Notes under the pieces: model-generated | What the model saw: the letters and a program-made list of their open reading frames with translations, nothing else | Told to the model about the DNA's origin: nothing | Database searches by the model: none | Part shown: positions 37,144 to 46,626 of the stretch, piece by piece | Layout: every line of letters starts with the position of its first letter | How positions within the stretch are numbered: position 1 is the stretch's first letter | Source: Roseburia hominis | GTDB lineage: Bacteria > Bacillota > Clostridia > Lachnospirales > Lachnospiraceae | Reading direction: 5' to 3' | Assembly (NCBI RefSeq): GCF_021531695.1 | Contig: NZ_JADYUI010000012.1 | Location: forward strand, 1-64,000 | Length of the DNA: 64,000 nt | Translations under genes and position numbers: made by a program

Positions 37144-38052
37144 GTGAATCAGGATGTATTAAGGAAACTAGGAGAAATTCTGGATAAAGATCAGTTAATG
37201 ACGGAAGAACCGATGCAAAAGCATACTACGTTTCGGGTTGGTGGAAATGCAGATATTTTTGTAATTCCAAAAGCTTCTGAGATCGCAGATGTTATAAAAG
37301 TTTGCAAAAGATTTGGAGAACAGGTCACGATAGTAGGAAACGGAAGTAACCTTTTGGTAGGAGACAAGGGAATTCGTGGCGTGGTGGTAAATGTCGGGAA
37401 AAACATGCGGAATGTTGAAATAGAAGGTGATACTTTAAAAATCGAAGCCGGAACGACGCTTGCGGCTGCTGCTATGGTGGCAGCCAAGGCCGGGCTTTCA
37501 GGCATGGAGTTTGCATCTGGCATACCGGGAACTTTTGGCGGTGCGGTAGTGATGAATGCAGGAGCTTATGGTGGAGAAATAAAAGATATCCTTGTGTCAG
37601 TAAATGTTTTGGATAAAGAAGGACAGGTCAGACAACTTTCTGCACAAGAGTTAGAGTTATCCTATCGGCATAGTAATATATTGGAGCAGAAATATCTTGT
37701 TTTGTCCGGGGTTTTACAGTTAAATAAGAAAGAACCCGACACAATTTTGGCATATATGGAAGAGCTTAGGGCAAAAAGATTGGAAAAGCAGCCATTGGAA
37801 TATCCAAGCGCAGGCAGTACATTTAAACGTCCCAAAGGGTATTTTGCAGGAAAACTTATTATGGATGCCGGATTAAGAGGATTTTCAGTAGGAGATGCAG
37901 CAGTATCTGCAAAACATTGTGGATTTGTGATAAATAAGGGAAATGCCACGGCAACAGATATTTGTGAACTAATAGATAAAATTATACAAATTGTACAAGA
38001 AAAATACCAGGTCACATTAGAGCCGGAAGTAAAAAAAGTTGGCGAATTCTAA
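37144..38052 (+). CDS. murB: UDP-N-acetylenolpyruvoylglucosamine reductase
   Basis: 302 residues, GTG start at 37144 after TGGAG. Type II MurB: FAD-binding core around VGGNADIFVIPKAS and GNGSNLLVGDKGIRG, then SGIPGTFGGAVVMNAGAYGGE, and the substrate-binding SAGSTFKRPKG near residue 220 and final EPEVKKVGEF. It reduces enolpyruvyl-UDP-GlcNAc to UDP-MurNAc, committing sugar to peptidoglycan. Neighbour of rapZ and whiA as in many Firmicutes. Confidence 0.95.
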   Translation: MNQDVLRKLGEILDKDQLMTEEPMQKHTTFRVGGNADIFVIPKASEIADVIKVCKRFGEQVTIVGNGSNLLVGDKGIRGVVVNVGKNMRNVEIEGDTLKIEAGTTLAAAAMVAAKAGLSGMEFASGIPGTFGGAVVMNAGAYGGEIKDILVSVNVLDKEGQVRQLSAQELELSYRHSNILEQKYLVLSGVLQLNKKEPDTILAYMEELRAKRLEKQPLEYPSAGSTFKRPKGYFAGKLIMDAGLRGFSVGDAAVSAKHCGFVINKGNATATDICELIDKIIQIVQEKYQVTLEPEVKKVGEF

Positions 38053-38067
38053 TGGAAAGGAGTAAGT

Positions 38068-38940
38068 ATGAAGTTTGTTATTTTAACGGGAATGTCAGGC
38101 GCAGGAAAAAGTACAGCAATAAAGATGATGGAAGATATCGGCTATTATTGTGTGGATAATCTTCCGATTGCATTGGTAGAAAAATTTGTGGAACTGGCAG
38201 ATCTTCATAACTCAGAATTACAAAAGGTAGCCGTAGGGATTGATATCCGAAATGGACAGGCATTAGAAGAACTGGATGAGGTACTGGAACATCTGAAGAA
38301 CGAAGGGAAAAGTTTTGAAATTCTTTTTTTAGATGCAGAGGATTCTGTTCTGGTAAAGCGATATAAGGAAACAAGAAGAAATCATCCACTTTCCGGCGGA
38401 GAACGTATTGAAAAAGGAATTGAAATGGAGCGGGAGCAGCTTGCATTTTTAAAAGAAAGAGCAGACTATATTATTGATACCAGTCAGCTTTTGACCAGGG
38501 AATTAAAAGCTGAAATCAGTAAAATATTTGAAAAAAACCAGGACTACAAAAATTTATTTATTACGATTCTTTCTTTTGGATTTAAATATGGAATACCGGT
38601 AGATTCCGATTTGGTGTTTGATGTTCGTTTTTTACCGAACCCGTATTATGTTGAAGGACTTCGTTATAAAAACGGGAATGATAAGGAAATACAGGATTAT
38701 GTCCTGCAGTACAAAGAGGCACATGAATTTTTGGACAAATTAGAGGATATGTTGCAGTTCCTGATTCCTAATTATATTATAGAAGGAAAAAACCGGCTGG
38801 TGATAAGTGTGGGATGTACCGGTGGAAAGCATCGTTCTGTAACGCTTGCGAATGAATTGTACAAGCGGTTGGAAAAAAATAAAGAATATGGAATTAAGAT
38901 TGAGCACAGAGATATTGATAAAGATGCAAAACGGAAATAA
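38068..38940 (+). CDS. rapZ: RapZ/YvcJ nucleotide-binding RNase adapter
   Basis: 290 residues. Walker A GMSGAGKST is at residues 8-16 and a second nucleotide region VAVGIDIRN follows; C-terminal DLVFDVRFLPNPYYVEGLRYKNG and GCTGGKHRSV are signature. RapZ-type proteins sense UDP-GlcNAc precursors or bind RNase E/small RNAs in other bacteria; in Gram-positives (YvcJ) the role is less clear. Ribosome site AAAGGAG. Confidence 0.93.
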   Translation: MKFVILTGMSGAGKSTAIKMMEDIGYYCVDNLPIALVEKFVELADLHNSELQKVAVGIDIRNGQALEELDEVLEHLKNEGKSFEILFLDAEDSVLVKRYKETRRNHPLSGGERIEKGIEMEREQLAFLKERADYIIDTSQLLTRELKAEISKIFEKNQDYKNLFITILSFGFKYGIPVDSDLVFDVRFLPNPYYVEGLRYKNGNDKEIQDYVLQYKEAHEFLDKLEDMLQFLIPNYIIEGKNRLVISVGCTGGKHRSVTLANELYKRLEKNKEYGIKIEHRDIDKDAKRK

Positions 38941-38948
38941 GGAGTTAT

Positions 38949-39896
38949 ATGTCATTTTCGAGTGAAGTAAAAGAAGAACTGGCAAAGCAGATAGGAAAAG
39001 GCAGGCATTGCAGAATCGCAGAATTGGCAGCTATTTTTGCTTTTGATGGAAAAATAGAACAAAAAGACGGAAAAAATATTTTGGAAATTACGACGGAAAA
39101 TGCGTCATTAGCAAGAAAGTGCTTTACTTTAATAAAGAAAACTTTTAATATAAGTACGGATATCCGGAAAAAGGATGGAAATGGAGTAAATCACAGTCAT
39201 ATTTATGTTATTTCAACGAATCAGGAAGATGAAATTGATAAAATTCTGACGGCATTAAAAATGAAAGAAGCTGTGTTGTGCCCTTCCTTAGAAGATGAAT
39301 TGGTGAATGGGCTGCTGGTACAGAATATATGCTGCAAACGAGCTTTTGTGCGAGGAGCATTCCTTTCTGCCGGCTCTATGAGCGATCCGGGCAAAGCATA
39401 CCATTTTGAGATTGTCTGCTCTGCATTAAAGAAAGCAGAGCAATTACAGGAAATGATTCATGATTTTGACATTGATGCTAAGATTGTGGCGAGAAAGAAA
39501 AATTATGTGGTATACATAAAAGAAGGTGCACAGATTGTAGACATGCTAAATATTATGGAAGCACATGTAGCATTAATGAATTTCGAAAATGTCAGAATTT
39601 TAAAAGAGATGCGCAATTCTGTAAACCGTAAAGTCAATTGTGAAACTGCCAATATCAATAAAACGGTAAATGCAGCAGTAAAGCAAATTGAAGATATCCG
39701 TTTTATAGAAGAAAAAATAGGACTTATGAAATTGCCGGTTTCTTTACGGGAAATGGCAGAAGTGCGTTTGGAATATCCGGAGGCACCACTTAAGGAATTG
39801 GGAACCTATTTACAACCACCGGTAGGAAAGTCCGGTGTAAATCATAGACTTAGAAAATTAGGTGAATTAGCAGATAAACTAAGAGACGAGATGTAA
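38949..39896 (+). CDS. whiA: WhiA sporulation/cell-division regulator
   Basis: 315 residues. N-terminal LAGLIDADG-like domains (RGAFLSAGSMSDPGKAYHFEIVC) are followed by a helix-turn-helix near the C terminus (LKELGTYLQPPVGKSGVNHRLRKL). Binds DNA and influences chromosome segregation and division in Gram-positives. Lies 8 bp after rapZ, the conserved rapZ-whiA order. Confidence 0.94.
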   Translation: MSFSSEVKEELAKQIGKGRHCRIAELAAIFAFDGKIEQKDGKNILEITTENASLARKCFTLIKKTFNISTDIRKKDGNGVNHSHIYVISTNQEDEIDKILTALKMKEAVLCPSLEDELVNGLLVQNICCKRAFVRGAFLSAGSMSDPGKAYHFEIVCSALKKAEQLQEMIHDFDIDAKIVARKKNYVVYIKEGAQIVDMLNIMEAHVALMNFENVRILKEMRNSVNRKVNCETANINKTVNAAVKQIEDIRFIEEKIGLMKLPVSLREMAEVRLEYPEAPLKELGTYLQPPVGKSGVNHRLRKLGELADKLRDEM

Positions 39897-39918
39897 GAGG
39901 TTTAGAGGAGGAAATATT

Positions 39919-40173
39919 ATGACAAAGAAATCAGTGGTTATTGGCTTGGCAAATGGTCTTGAGGCGACACCGATTGCCTTACTGGTGCAGACTGCAACCA
40001 AATTTTCCAGTTCCATATATCTGACAACAGAAAATAAAAGAGTAAATGCAAAAAGTATTATGGGGCTTATGTCTCTTGGACTTTTGAATGGCGACAGTAT
40101 TATGGTGGAAGTGGACGGAGAAGATGAAGAAAATGCTATTGCCGAAATAGAACGTTTTATTTCCGGGAAATAG
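39919..40173 (+). CDS. HPr-family regulatory protein lacking the catalytic His (Crh-like)
   Basis: 84 residues with the HPr fold. At the position of the PTS phosphoryl-transfer His15 the sequence is GLEATP, so Glu15 replaces His and Thr17 replaces the usual Arg17; it therefore cannot carry sugar-transport phosphate. Ser46, the HprK target, is retained within AKSIMGL. This is the Crh pattern: a purely regulatory HPr that, as P-Ser form, would bind CcpA. It sits directly after whiA as crh does in Bacillus. Preceded by AGAGGAGG. Confidence 0.9.
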   Translation: MTKKSVVIGLANGLEATPIALLVQTATKFSSSIYLTTENKRVNAKSIMGLMSLGLLNGDSIMVEVDGEDEENAIAEIERFISGK

Positions 40174-40195
40174 AAGATAAGGGAAGAAGATAGAA

Positions 40196-41098
40196 ATGAA
40201 AAAAAAGTTGTTATTTATTTTTAATCCTTGTTCCGGAAAAGGGCAGATTAAAAGCAAACTGATGAGCATAATTGATATCATGGTGAAAGCCGGGTACGAA
40301 GTGACGGTACATCCTACGCAGGAAAGAGAGGATGCCAAGGAGATGGTGCAAAAAGAGGCCGGTAAATTTGATTTGGTAGTCTGCAGTGGCGGGGATGGAA
40401 CTTTAGATGAAGCAGTGACCGGAATGATGCAGAGTGAAAGAAAAGTACCGCTTGGTTATATTCCGGCAGGGAGTACCAATGATTTTGCCAATTCCTTAAA
40501 AATACCAAAGGATATGCTAAAGGCCGCTCATGTGGCAGTGGAGGGAAGAAAATTTCCGGTAGATGTCGGATATTTTAATGGAGATTCCTTTATCTATATT
40601 GCAGCGTTTGGGTTGTTTACGGATGTTTCCTATCAAACAAGCCAGGAAATCAAAAATCTTTTGGGACATGCTGCATATATTTTGGAAGGTGCGAAAAGAC
40701 TACATAATATCCCTTCTTATAAAATCAGAGTAGAATATGAAGATCAGGTAATCGAAGATGAATTTGCATATGGCATGATTACCAATTCTGTCTCGGTCGG
40801 CGGTTTTAAAAATATGACAGGGAAGAATGTACTTCTTGATGACGGACTTTTTGAGGTGACATTAATCAGAATGCCAAAGAATCCACTGGAATTTAACCGA
40901 ATCATTGCAAGTCTGACAAATTTGACGGAGGATACAGATCTTATCTACAATTTTAAGACGGACTGCGTGAAGTTTTTCCCGGAAGAGGTAATTCCATGGA
41001 CGCTGGATGGAGAATTTGGCGGTGACCATAAGAATGTAATCGTAAAAAATGTGCACAAAGCATTGGAGATTATGGTGAAAAACAAAGAAAACAAATAG
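40196..41098 (+). CDS. Diacylglycerol/lipid kinase (DagK/YegS family)
   Basis: 300 residues. N-terminal nucleotide-binding half with FIFNPCSGKGQIKSKL and VVCSGGDGTLDEAVTGM, the GGDGT motif of DagK catalytic domains, and GYIPAGSTNDFANSL. It would phosphorylate diacylglycerol or a related lipid, recycling it into phospholipid or teichoic-acid metabolism. Follows the crh-like gene by 22 bp. Confidence 0.88.
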   Translation: MKKKLLFIFNPCSGKGQIKSKLMSIIDIMVKAGYEVTVHPTQEREDAKEMVQKEAGKFDLVVCSGGDGTLDEAVTGMMQSERKVPLGYIPAGSTNDFANSLKIPKDMLKAAHVAVEGRKFPVDVGYFNGDSFIYIAAFGLFTDVSYQTSQEIKNLLGHAAYILEGAKRLHNIPSYKIRVEYEDQVIEDEFAYGMITNSVSVGGFKNMTGKNVLLDDGLFEVTLIRMPKNPLEFNRIIASLTNLTEDTDLIYNFKTDCVKFFPEEVIPWTLDGEFGGDHKNVIVKNVHKALEIMVKNKENK

Positions 41099-41271
41099 GA
41101 AAGTGACTTTGTTATTTTTTTAACTTTATTTTTTGTGAAAAACATGGTATGATAAATCTGTTGCGGCAAATATAGCATCTGCCCAATGATTCAGATACCT
41201 TACATGCGCTGATATGCTATGCATTTCAAGCGTATATAATAAATTTATTTTATAATAACGGAGGAAAAAAT

Positions 41272-42138
41272 ATGTTAGTATCAGCAACTGAAATGTTAAA
41301 AAAAGCAAAAGCTGGTCATTATGCAGTAGGCCAGTTCAACATTAACAACCTTGAATGGACAAAATCTATTCTTTTAACAGCAGAAGAATTGAAATCCCCG
41401 GTTATCTTAGGCGTTTCTGAGGGTGCAGGAAAATACATGACAGGTTTTGGTACTGTTGCAGCTATGGTAAAAGCTATGGATAAAGAGCTTGGAATCACAG
41501 TTCCGGTTGCATTACACTTAGACCATGGTACTTATGAAGGATGTTATAAATGCATCAAAGCAGGATTTACATCTATCATGTTCGATGGTTCTCATTATGC
41601 AATTGATGAAAACGTTGCTAAAACAAAAGAATTAGTAAATGTTGCTCATGCAATGGGAATGTCTATCGAAGCAGAAGTAGGTTCTATCGGTGGAGAAGAA
41701 GATGGTGTTGTAGGTATGGGCGAGTGTGCAGATCCGGATGAATGTAAAGCAATTGCAGATCTTGGTGTAGATATGCTTGCAGCAGGTATCGGAAACATTC
41801 ACGGAAAATATCCGGAAAACTGGGCAGGATTAAGTTTTGAAACATTGGATGCTGTTCAGCAGAAGACCGGTGTTATGCCGTTAGTTCTTCATGGAGGTAC
41901 AGGTATTCCTGAAGATATGATCAAGAAAGCAATTTCCTTAGGTGTTGCTAAGATTAATGTTAATACAGAGTGCCAGTTATCTTTTGCTGATGCTACACGT
42001 AAATATATCGAAGCAGGTAAGGATTTAGAAGGAAAAGGATTTGACCCTCGTAAATTACTTGCTCCTGGTGCTGAAGCAATCAAAGCTACCGTAAAAGAAA
42101 AAATGGAATTATTTGGTTCTGTTGGAAAAGCAGAATAG
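41272..42138 (+). CDS. fba: Fructose-bisphosphate aldolase class II
   Basis: 288 residues. Cleaves fructose-1,6-bisphosphate in glycolysis. Zinc ligands are in HLDHGTYEGC (His and the catalytic Asp region about 80), the conserved GSHYAIDENVAKTKE, and the two later His in NIHGKYP and LHGGTGIP. Ribosome site CGGAGG. The 173-bp gap before it contains a TATGAT -10-like hexamer at 41148 but no clear -35. Confidence 0.95.
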   Translation: MLVSATEMLKKAKAGHYAVGQFNINNLEWTKSILLTAEELKSPVILGVSEGAGKYMTGFGTVAAMVKAMDKELGITVPVALHLDHGTYEGCYKCIKAGFTSIMFDGSHYAIDENVAKTKELVNVAHAMGMSIEAEVGSIGGEEDGVVGMGECADPDECKAIADLGVDMLAAGIGNIHGKYPENWAGLSFETLDAVQQKTGVMPLVLHGGTGIPEDMIKKAISLGVAKINVNTECQLSFADATRKYIEAGKDLEGKGFDPRKLLAPGAEAIKATVKEKMELFGSVGKAE

Positions 42139-42217
42139 ACAATGTGCGTAAAAAACAGGCAAGAAATAAAAATTGTTTGTGAAAAATAGTGAAAAGCAAA
42201 AATAATTAAAAATATGC

Positions 42218-42246
42218 TTGCAATTTGTCTGTGAATGAGATATTGT
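42218..42246 (+). promoter_or_regulatory. Promoter of a short transcript before glnN
   Basis: TTGCAA (42218-42223) and TATTGT (42241-42246) are 17 bp apart. The predicted transcript starting near 42253 would run only about 60 nt before the terminator at 42283-42313. Confidence 0.55.
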
Positions 42247-42252
42247 AATTAC

Positions 42253-42313
42253 AGAAGCGAATATGTGAGCGTAAAAGAACAAGGGTGTTCCAATGGTTGG
42301 AATGCCCTTTTTT
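42253..42313 (+). ncRNA. Possible small RNA or attenuated leader of glnN
   Basis: About 60 nt of A-rich sequence between the promoter at 42218 and a strong terminator, lying about 110 bp upstream of glnN. It could be a terminated small RNA or a regulated leader whose read-through feeds the glutamine synthetase gene. A second weaker promoter sits after the terminator. Confidence 0.4.
42283..42313 (+). terminator. Terminator or attenuator upstream of glnN
   Basis: GGGTGTTCCAA (42283-42293) pairs with TTGGAATGCCC (42297-42307), including two G-T pairs, with a 3-base loop, followed by six T (42308-42313). Confidence 0.85.
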
Positions 42314-42336
42314 GCAAGTTTACATAAAACTTCAAT

Positions 42337-42365
42337 TTGGCACGAAAAAGTGCAAAATAATTATG
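42337..42365 (+). promoter_or_regulatory. Possible second promoter of glnN
   Basis: TTGGCA (42337-42342) is followed after 17 bp by ATTATG (42360-42365), a poor -10. An overlapping GCAC/GTGC hairpin is present. Less secure than the upstream promoter. Confidence 0.35.
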
Positions 42366-42422
42366 AAAACAATGCATAGGGGATTGTGCTTGTTAAAAAA
42401 GCAGAAAGGATGTATTTAAGTT

Positions 42423-44549
42423 ATGAGTGAAGTTCAAAATGAGTATTTCAATGTAGCTGACATCTTTGGAGAAAACGTATTCAATGATGCTGTTATGCAG
42501 GAACGTTTGCCAAAGAAAGTTTACAAAAAATTAAGAGAAGTAATTGAAAATGGCGAAGAATTAGATCTTGCCACTGCAGATGTGATTGCGCATGAGATGA
42601 AAGAGTGGGCAATTGAAAAAGGAGCAACACATTATACACATTGGTTCCAGCCACTTACCGGTGTTACCGCAGAGAAACATGATTCTTTCATTTCCGCTCC
42701 AATGCCAAACGGAAAAGTTTTGATGAGCTTTTCTGGAAAAGAGTTGATTAAAGGTGAGCCGGATGCATCATCTTTCCCATCTGGTGGTCTTAGAGCTACG
42801 TTTGAAGCAAGAGGATATACCGCATGGGATTGTACTTCACCGGCGTTTGTCAGACAGGATGCTGCAGGTGCAACATTATGTATTCCGACTGCATTCTGCT
42901 CTTATACAGGAGAAGCTTTGGATAAGAAAACACCATTGCTTCGCTCTATGGAAGCAGTAAATGAACAGGCACTTCGTCTTTTGAGATTATTCGGAAATAC
43001 AACTTCTAAGAAAGTTACTCCGTCTGTCGGACCGGAACAGGAATATTTTATTGTTGACAGAGAAAAATATTTGCAGAGAAAAGATTTGATTTTCACCGGA
43101 CGTACTTTGTTTGGCGCAATGCCTCCAAAAGGACAGGAGATGGAGGATCATTACTTTGGAGCAATCCGTGAAAGAATTGCGGCTTACATGAAAGATGTAA
43201 ATAAAGAACTCTGGAAACTTGGGGTATCTGCTAAGACACAGCATAATGAAGTTGCTCCTGCACAGCATGAGCTGGCTCCTATTTATGCAGAAGCTAATAT
43301 TGCAGTAGATCATAACCAGTTAGTAATGGAAACATTGAAAAAAGTTGCAGGTCGTCATGGCCTTCAGTGCTTACTTCATGAGAAACCATTTGCCGGTGTG
43401 AATGGATCAGGTAAGCATAATAACTGGTCTCTTACCACAGATGATGGCATCAACTTATTAGATCCTGGTAAAACACCTCATGAAAATGTACAGTTCCTGT
43501 TGGTTCTTACTTGTATCTTAAAAGCAGTTGATACACATGCAGACTTACTTCGTGAGGCCGCAGCTGATGTTGGAAATGATCACAGATTAGGAGCAAATGA
43601 GGCACCTCCAGCAATCATTTCTATTTATCTTGGAGAGCAGTTAGAGGATGTATTATCACAGTTAATCAGTACAGGAGAAGCTACACACAGTCTGGCTGGC
43701 AAGAAATTAGAGACAGGTGTAAAAACACTTCCTGACTTTATGAAAGATGCAACAGATAGAAACAGAACTTCACCATTTGCGTTTACAGGAAACAAATTCG
43801 AGTTCCGTATGGTTGGTTCCCAGGATTCTATCGCACAGCCAAATATTGTATTAAATACAATTACTGCAGAAGCGTTCGCAGAAGCATGTGACGTACTTGA
43901 AAAAGCGGATGATTTCGATATGGCTGTTCATGATTTGATTAAGAAATATGCAACAGAGCATCAGAGAATTGTATTTAATGGAAACGGATATTCAGATGAA
44001 TGGGTTGCAGAGGCAGAAAAACGTGGATTGCCAAATATCAAATCTATGGTTGATGCAATTCCTGCACTTGCAACGGATAAGGCAGTTACTTTGTTTGAAA
44101 AGTTTGGCGTATTTACCAAGGCAGAGTTGGAATCTCGTGTAGAAATTGAATATGAGACCTATGCAAAAGAAATCAATATCGAAGCAAGAGCGATGATTGA
44201 TATTGCCGGAAAGCAGATTATTCCTGCAATTATTAAATATACAACAGAGCTTGCAGAATCTGCAAATGCAGTCAAATCTGTGTGTGATGCAGATATCAGT
44301 GTACAGACAGATTTGCTGAAAGAAGTATCAGCATTATTAGCAGAAACCAAAGCAGCCTTAACAAAACTGGAAGAAGTTACAACAAAAGGTGCTGCGATGG
44401 AAGAAGGAAAAGAGCAGGCTGTATTTTATAGAGATGAAGTTAAGACAGCAATGGATGCATTGAGAGCACCGGTTGATAAATTAGAGATGATTGTCGATAA
44501 AGATGTTTGGCCAATGCCATCTTATGGAGATTTGCTCTTTGAAGTTTAA
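42423..44549 (+). CDS. glnN: Glutamine synthetase type III
   Basis: 708 residues, the long GSIII form (types I and II are about 450 and 350). Starts [31 protein letters not shown] and has [44 protein letters not shown] and [11 protein letters not shown] in the catalytic domain. The extra C-terminal helical region (about 550-700) is typical. Makes Gln from Glu and ammonia. Long gene alone in its unit, with possible attenuation upstream. Confidence 0.95.
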   Translation: MSEVQNEYFNVADIFGENVFNDAVMQERLPKKVYKKLREVIENGEELDLATADVIAHEMKEWAIEKGATHYTHWFQPLTGVTAEKHDSFISAPMPNGKVLMSFSGKELIKGEPDASSFPSGGLRATFEARGYTAWDCTSPAFVRQDAAGATLCIPTAFCSYTGEALDKKTPLLRSMEAVNEQALRLLRLFGNTTSKKVTPSVGPEQEYFIVDREKYLQRKDLIFTGRTLFGAMPPKGQEMEDHYFGAIRERIAAYMKDVNKELWKLGVSAKTQHNEVAPAQHELAPIYAEANIAVDHNQLVMETLKKVAGRHGLQCLLHEKPFAGVNGSGKHNNWSLTTDDGINLLDPGKTPHENVQFLLVLTCILKAVDTHADLLREAAADVGNDHRLGANEAPPAIISIYLGEQLEDVLSQLISTGEATHSLAGKKLETGVKTLPDFMKDATDRNRTSPFAFTGNKFEFRMVGSQDSIAQPNIVLNTITAEAFAEACDVLEKADDFDMAVHDLIKKYATEHQRIVFNGNGYSDEWVAEAEKRGLPNIKSMVDAIPALATDKAVTLFEKFGVFTKAELESRVEIEYETYAKEINIEARAMIDIAGKQIIPAIIKYTTELAESANAVKSVCDADISVQTDLLKEVSALLAETKAALTKLEEVTTKGAAMEEGKEQAVFYRDEVKTAMDALRAPVDKLEMIVDKDVWPMPSYGDLLFEV

Positions 44550-44553
44550 ATGA

Positions 44554-44580
44554 TACTAATCTAATTCGATTAGATTAGTA
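44554..44580 (+). terminator. Perfect hairpin after glnN
   Basis: TACTAATCTAAT (44554-44565) pairs perfectly over 12 bp with ATTAGATTAGTA (44569-44580), loop TCG. It lacks a T run; perhaps a processing or stabilising hairpin, or a protein-binding site just after the stop. Confidence 0.6.
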
Positions 44581-44617
44581 ATATCTAATCCCCTTAGTAG
44601 TATATACATCAACAGAA

Positions 44618-44646
44618 AAGATCCCTGGGTTTTCCGGGGATTTTTT
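44618..44646 (+). terminator. Rho-independent terminator after glnN
   Basis: AAGATCCCTGG (44618-44628) pairs with CCGGGGATTTT (44634-44644), followed by the T run to 44646. Two hairpins thus separate glnN from the next gene. Confidence 0.85.
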
Positions 44647-44748
44647 CTGTATAAAAATATTTTTGTCGTTTTTGTCATGGAAAAAGCATGGAAAAATGCA
44701 AAAAAATGATAGAAATTTGGTAGGTATGGAGAATTAAGGCACAAAAGA

Positions 44749-44777
44749 TTGAAAAACCAACTATTTTGGTATAAAAT
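44749..44777 (+). promoter_or_regulatory. Promoter of the HD-GYP gene
   Basis: TTGAAA (44749-44754) and TAAAAT (44772-44777) are 17 bp apart, about 37 bp before the gene. Confidence 0.5.
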
Positions 44778-44813
44778 AATTTAGGGGAAGTTTTGGGGAG
44801 ATAGGAGAGCAGT

Positions 44814-45860
44814 ATGCGATATCTTCCAATAGTGAAATTAAAACCAGGTATGGTTTTGGGTCAGGATATTTTTAATGGCGAAGGAAAAATGTTGTTAAAA
44901 CGACATTTCATATTAAATAGGAAATATATTGATGCACTTGGAAAATATGGTTTTCCCGGAGTGTATATTGATGATGAATTTACTGTCGGAATAGAGATTG
45001 AACAAGTCTTAAGTCCGGAAATCAGATGTCATACTTTGAAGATGGTTCATGATTTCTTCCTTTCAGATGATACTGAATTGAACGGAAGGGAGCAGGAAAT
45101 AGAAGAAGTCGTCAATAAAATTGTGAATGAAATCTTAAATGATGGAGATGTCATGTATAATCTGATGAATCTTAAAGCTTATGATGATTATACTTATTTT
45201 CATTCCCTGAATGTAGGAATGATAGCAGCACTGATTGGTGCGCATTATCATATGAGCGAAGAAGAGTTGAAAATACTTGTGACAGCAGCACTTTTACATG
45301 ATATCGGTAAGAAGTTTTTGAAAATAGAAGTATTGAATGCAAAACGTGCATTGACCAAAGAAGAACAAAAGATTGTGCGTAAACATCCTAAACTTGGTTA
45401 TGAATTTTTAAAACGGAATTTTGACTTTGATCCGTCCGTATGTGAGGGTGTGTTGGAACATCACGAATGGAATAATGGAGAAGGGTATCCATTACATAAG
45501 TCTGGTGAGGATATTTCGATTTACGCACGTATTATAAAGATTGCGGATGTATATGATGCTATGACATCAAAAAGACCATATCACAAAGAACTATGTCCTG
45601 CAGATGCGGTAGAATATATTATGTCAATGAATGAGACAGAATTTGACCCGGAGACAGTAAAAATATTTGTGAAATGGATTGCGGTATATCCGGTAGGTTG
45701 TGAGGTAAAATTATCAGATGGAAGAAGAGCCATTGTTGAGAAAAATACACCGGATTTTGTTTTACGCCCGGTAATTCGTGTACTTGACAGTGGGGAGGTA
45801 ATTGATCTTAAGACAGATGTGGATGCGCGACATCTTACAATTGTTGGAATGCAGAATTAG
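44814..45860 (+). CDS. HD-GYP domain protein, likely cyclic-di-GMP phosphodiesterase
   Basis: 348 residues. The HD-GYP domain spans about residues 120-290: HSLNVGMIAALIG, the HD pair in AALLHDIGKKFL, EHHEWNNGEGYPLHKSGEDI with the GYP motif intact, and IADVYDAMTSKRPY. An N-terminal DUF3391-like region and a C-terminal PilZ-unrelated tail are present. It would hydrolyse cyclic di-GMP. Lone gene, opposite in role to the GGDEF protein at 90. Confidence 0.92.
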   Translation: MRYLPIVKLKPGMVLGQDIFNGEGKMLLKRHFILNRKYIDALGKYGFPGVYIDDEFTVGIEIEQVLSPEIRCHTLKMVHDFFLSDDTELNGREQEIEEVVNKIVNEILNDGDVMYNLMNLKAYDDYTYFHSLNVGMIAALIGAHYHMSEEELKILVTAALLHDIGKKFLKIEVLNAKRALTKEEQKIVRKHPKLGYEFLKRNFDFDPSVCEGVLEHHEWNNGEGYPLHKSGEDISIYARIIKIADVYDAMTSKRPYHKELCPADAVEYIMSMNETEFDPETVKIFVKWIAVYPVGCEVKLSDGRRAIVEKNTPDFVLRPVIRVLDSGEVIDLKTDVDARHLTIVGMQN

Positions 45861-45890
45861 AAGGACGATGTATTAGACAGAGAGGTGTGT

Positions 45891-46460
45891 ATGACAAATC
45901 AGGGAAAAAATGCGGTAGATACTCTGTTGGCAGACAGCTTGAAAGAGTTGACGGAAAAACATCCCATAGAGAAGATTACAATTAAGGAAATTACTGATAA
46001 AGCGGGGGTGATACGTCCGACTTTTTATAATCATTTTCAGGATAAATATGAATTATTGGAATGGATTGTTAAAAAGGAAGCATTAGAACCGATGATTCCC
46101 TTACTTCAGCATGAAATGATAGAACAGGCATTAGTGCTCATGCTTACCAGTATGGAACGCAGTAAAACATTTTATACAAAAGCAAGCAAACTGGAAGGAC
46201 AGAATTCTTTTGAAAGCATAGTAAGAAATTCGTTGGGAGAAATTTTGCAACAACTATTGAAAAGTTTGGGAGTTACAAAATCCACAAAATATAAATGGAT
46301 AGATACAGAAGGAGTCGCCAGGTATTATGCAAATTCAATGTGTTATATGATAATGACATGGATTCAGGATGGGATGGTTGTACCACCGACAGAATTGGCA
46401 GAGATTTATGTTTATATGATGGGTCACTCTTTGGAGGAAATCATACAAGATATGGAATAG
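45891..46460 (+). CDS. TetR/AcrR-family transcriptional regulator
   Basis: 189 residues from ATG 45891, 5-6 bases after AGAGG; a GTG two codons earlier is in frame but has poorer spacing. Typical TetR start NAVDTLLADSLKELTEKHPIEKITIKEITDKAGVIRPTFYNHFQDKYELLEWIVKKE with the helix-turn-helix at about 28-48. It ends 139 bp before an MntP-like membrane gene on the same strand, with a palindrome between them that may be its operator. Confidence 0.88.
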   Translation: MTNQGKNAVDTLLADSLKELTEKHPIEKITIKEITDKAGVIRPTFYNHFQDKYELLEWIVKKEALEPMIPLLQHEMIEQALVLMLTSMERSKTFYTKASKLEGQNSFESIVRNSLGEILQQLLKSLGVTKSTKYKWIDTEGVARYYANSMCYMIMTWIQDGMVVPPTELAEIYVYMMGHSLEEIIQDME

Positions 46461-46488
46461 AATTGATACAAATGAGAGAATATGTATA

Positions 46489-46502
46489 TTTGTAATTACA
46501 AA
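46489..46502. repeat. Perfect 14-bp palindrome before the MntP-like gene
   Basis: TTTGTAATTACAAA (46489-46502) is its own reverse complement. Nearby GTATATTTGT (46484-46493) and GTATATTGGT (46514-46523) are similar half-sites. Candidate TetR-family operator. Confidence 0.5.
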
Positions 46503-46626
46503 ATGGTGCAAATGTATATTGGTGTGATACAGACAAGAAGAATTGAATATTTGCAGAAGAAATTCTTTTTTTTATGATAAAAGAAGATAACATGAGATTA
46601 CCATGAATGCAGGAGGAAGACGGGAA

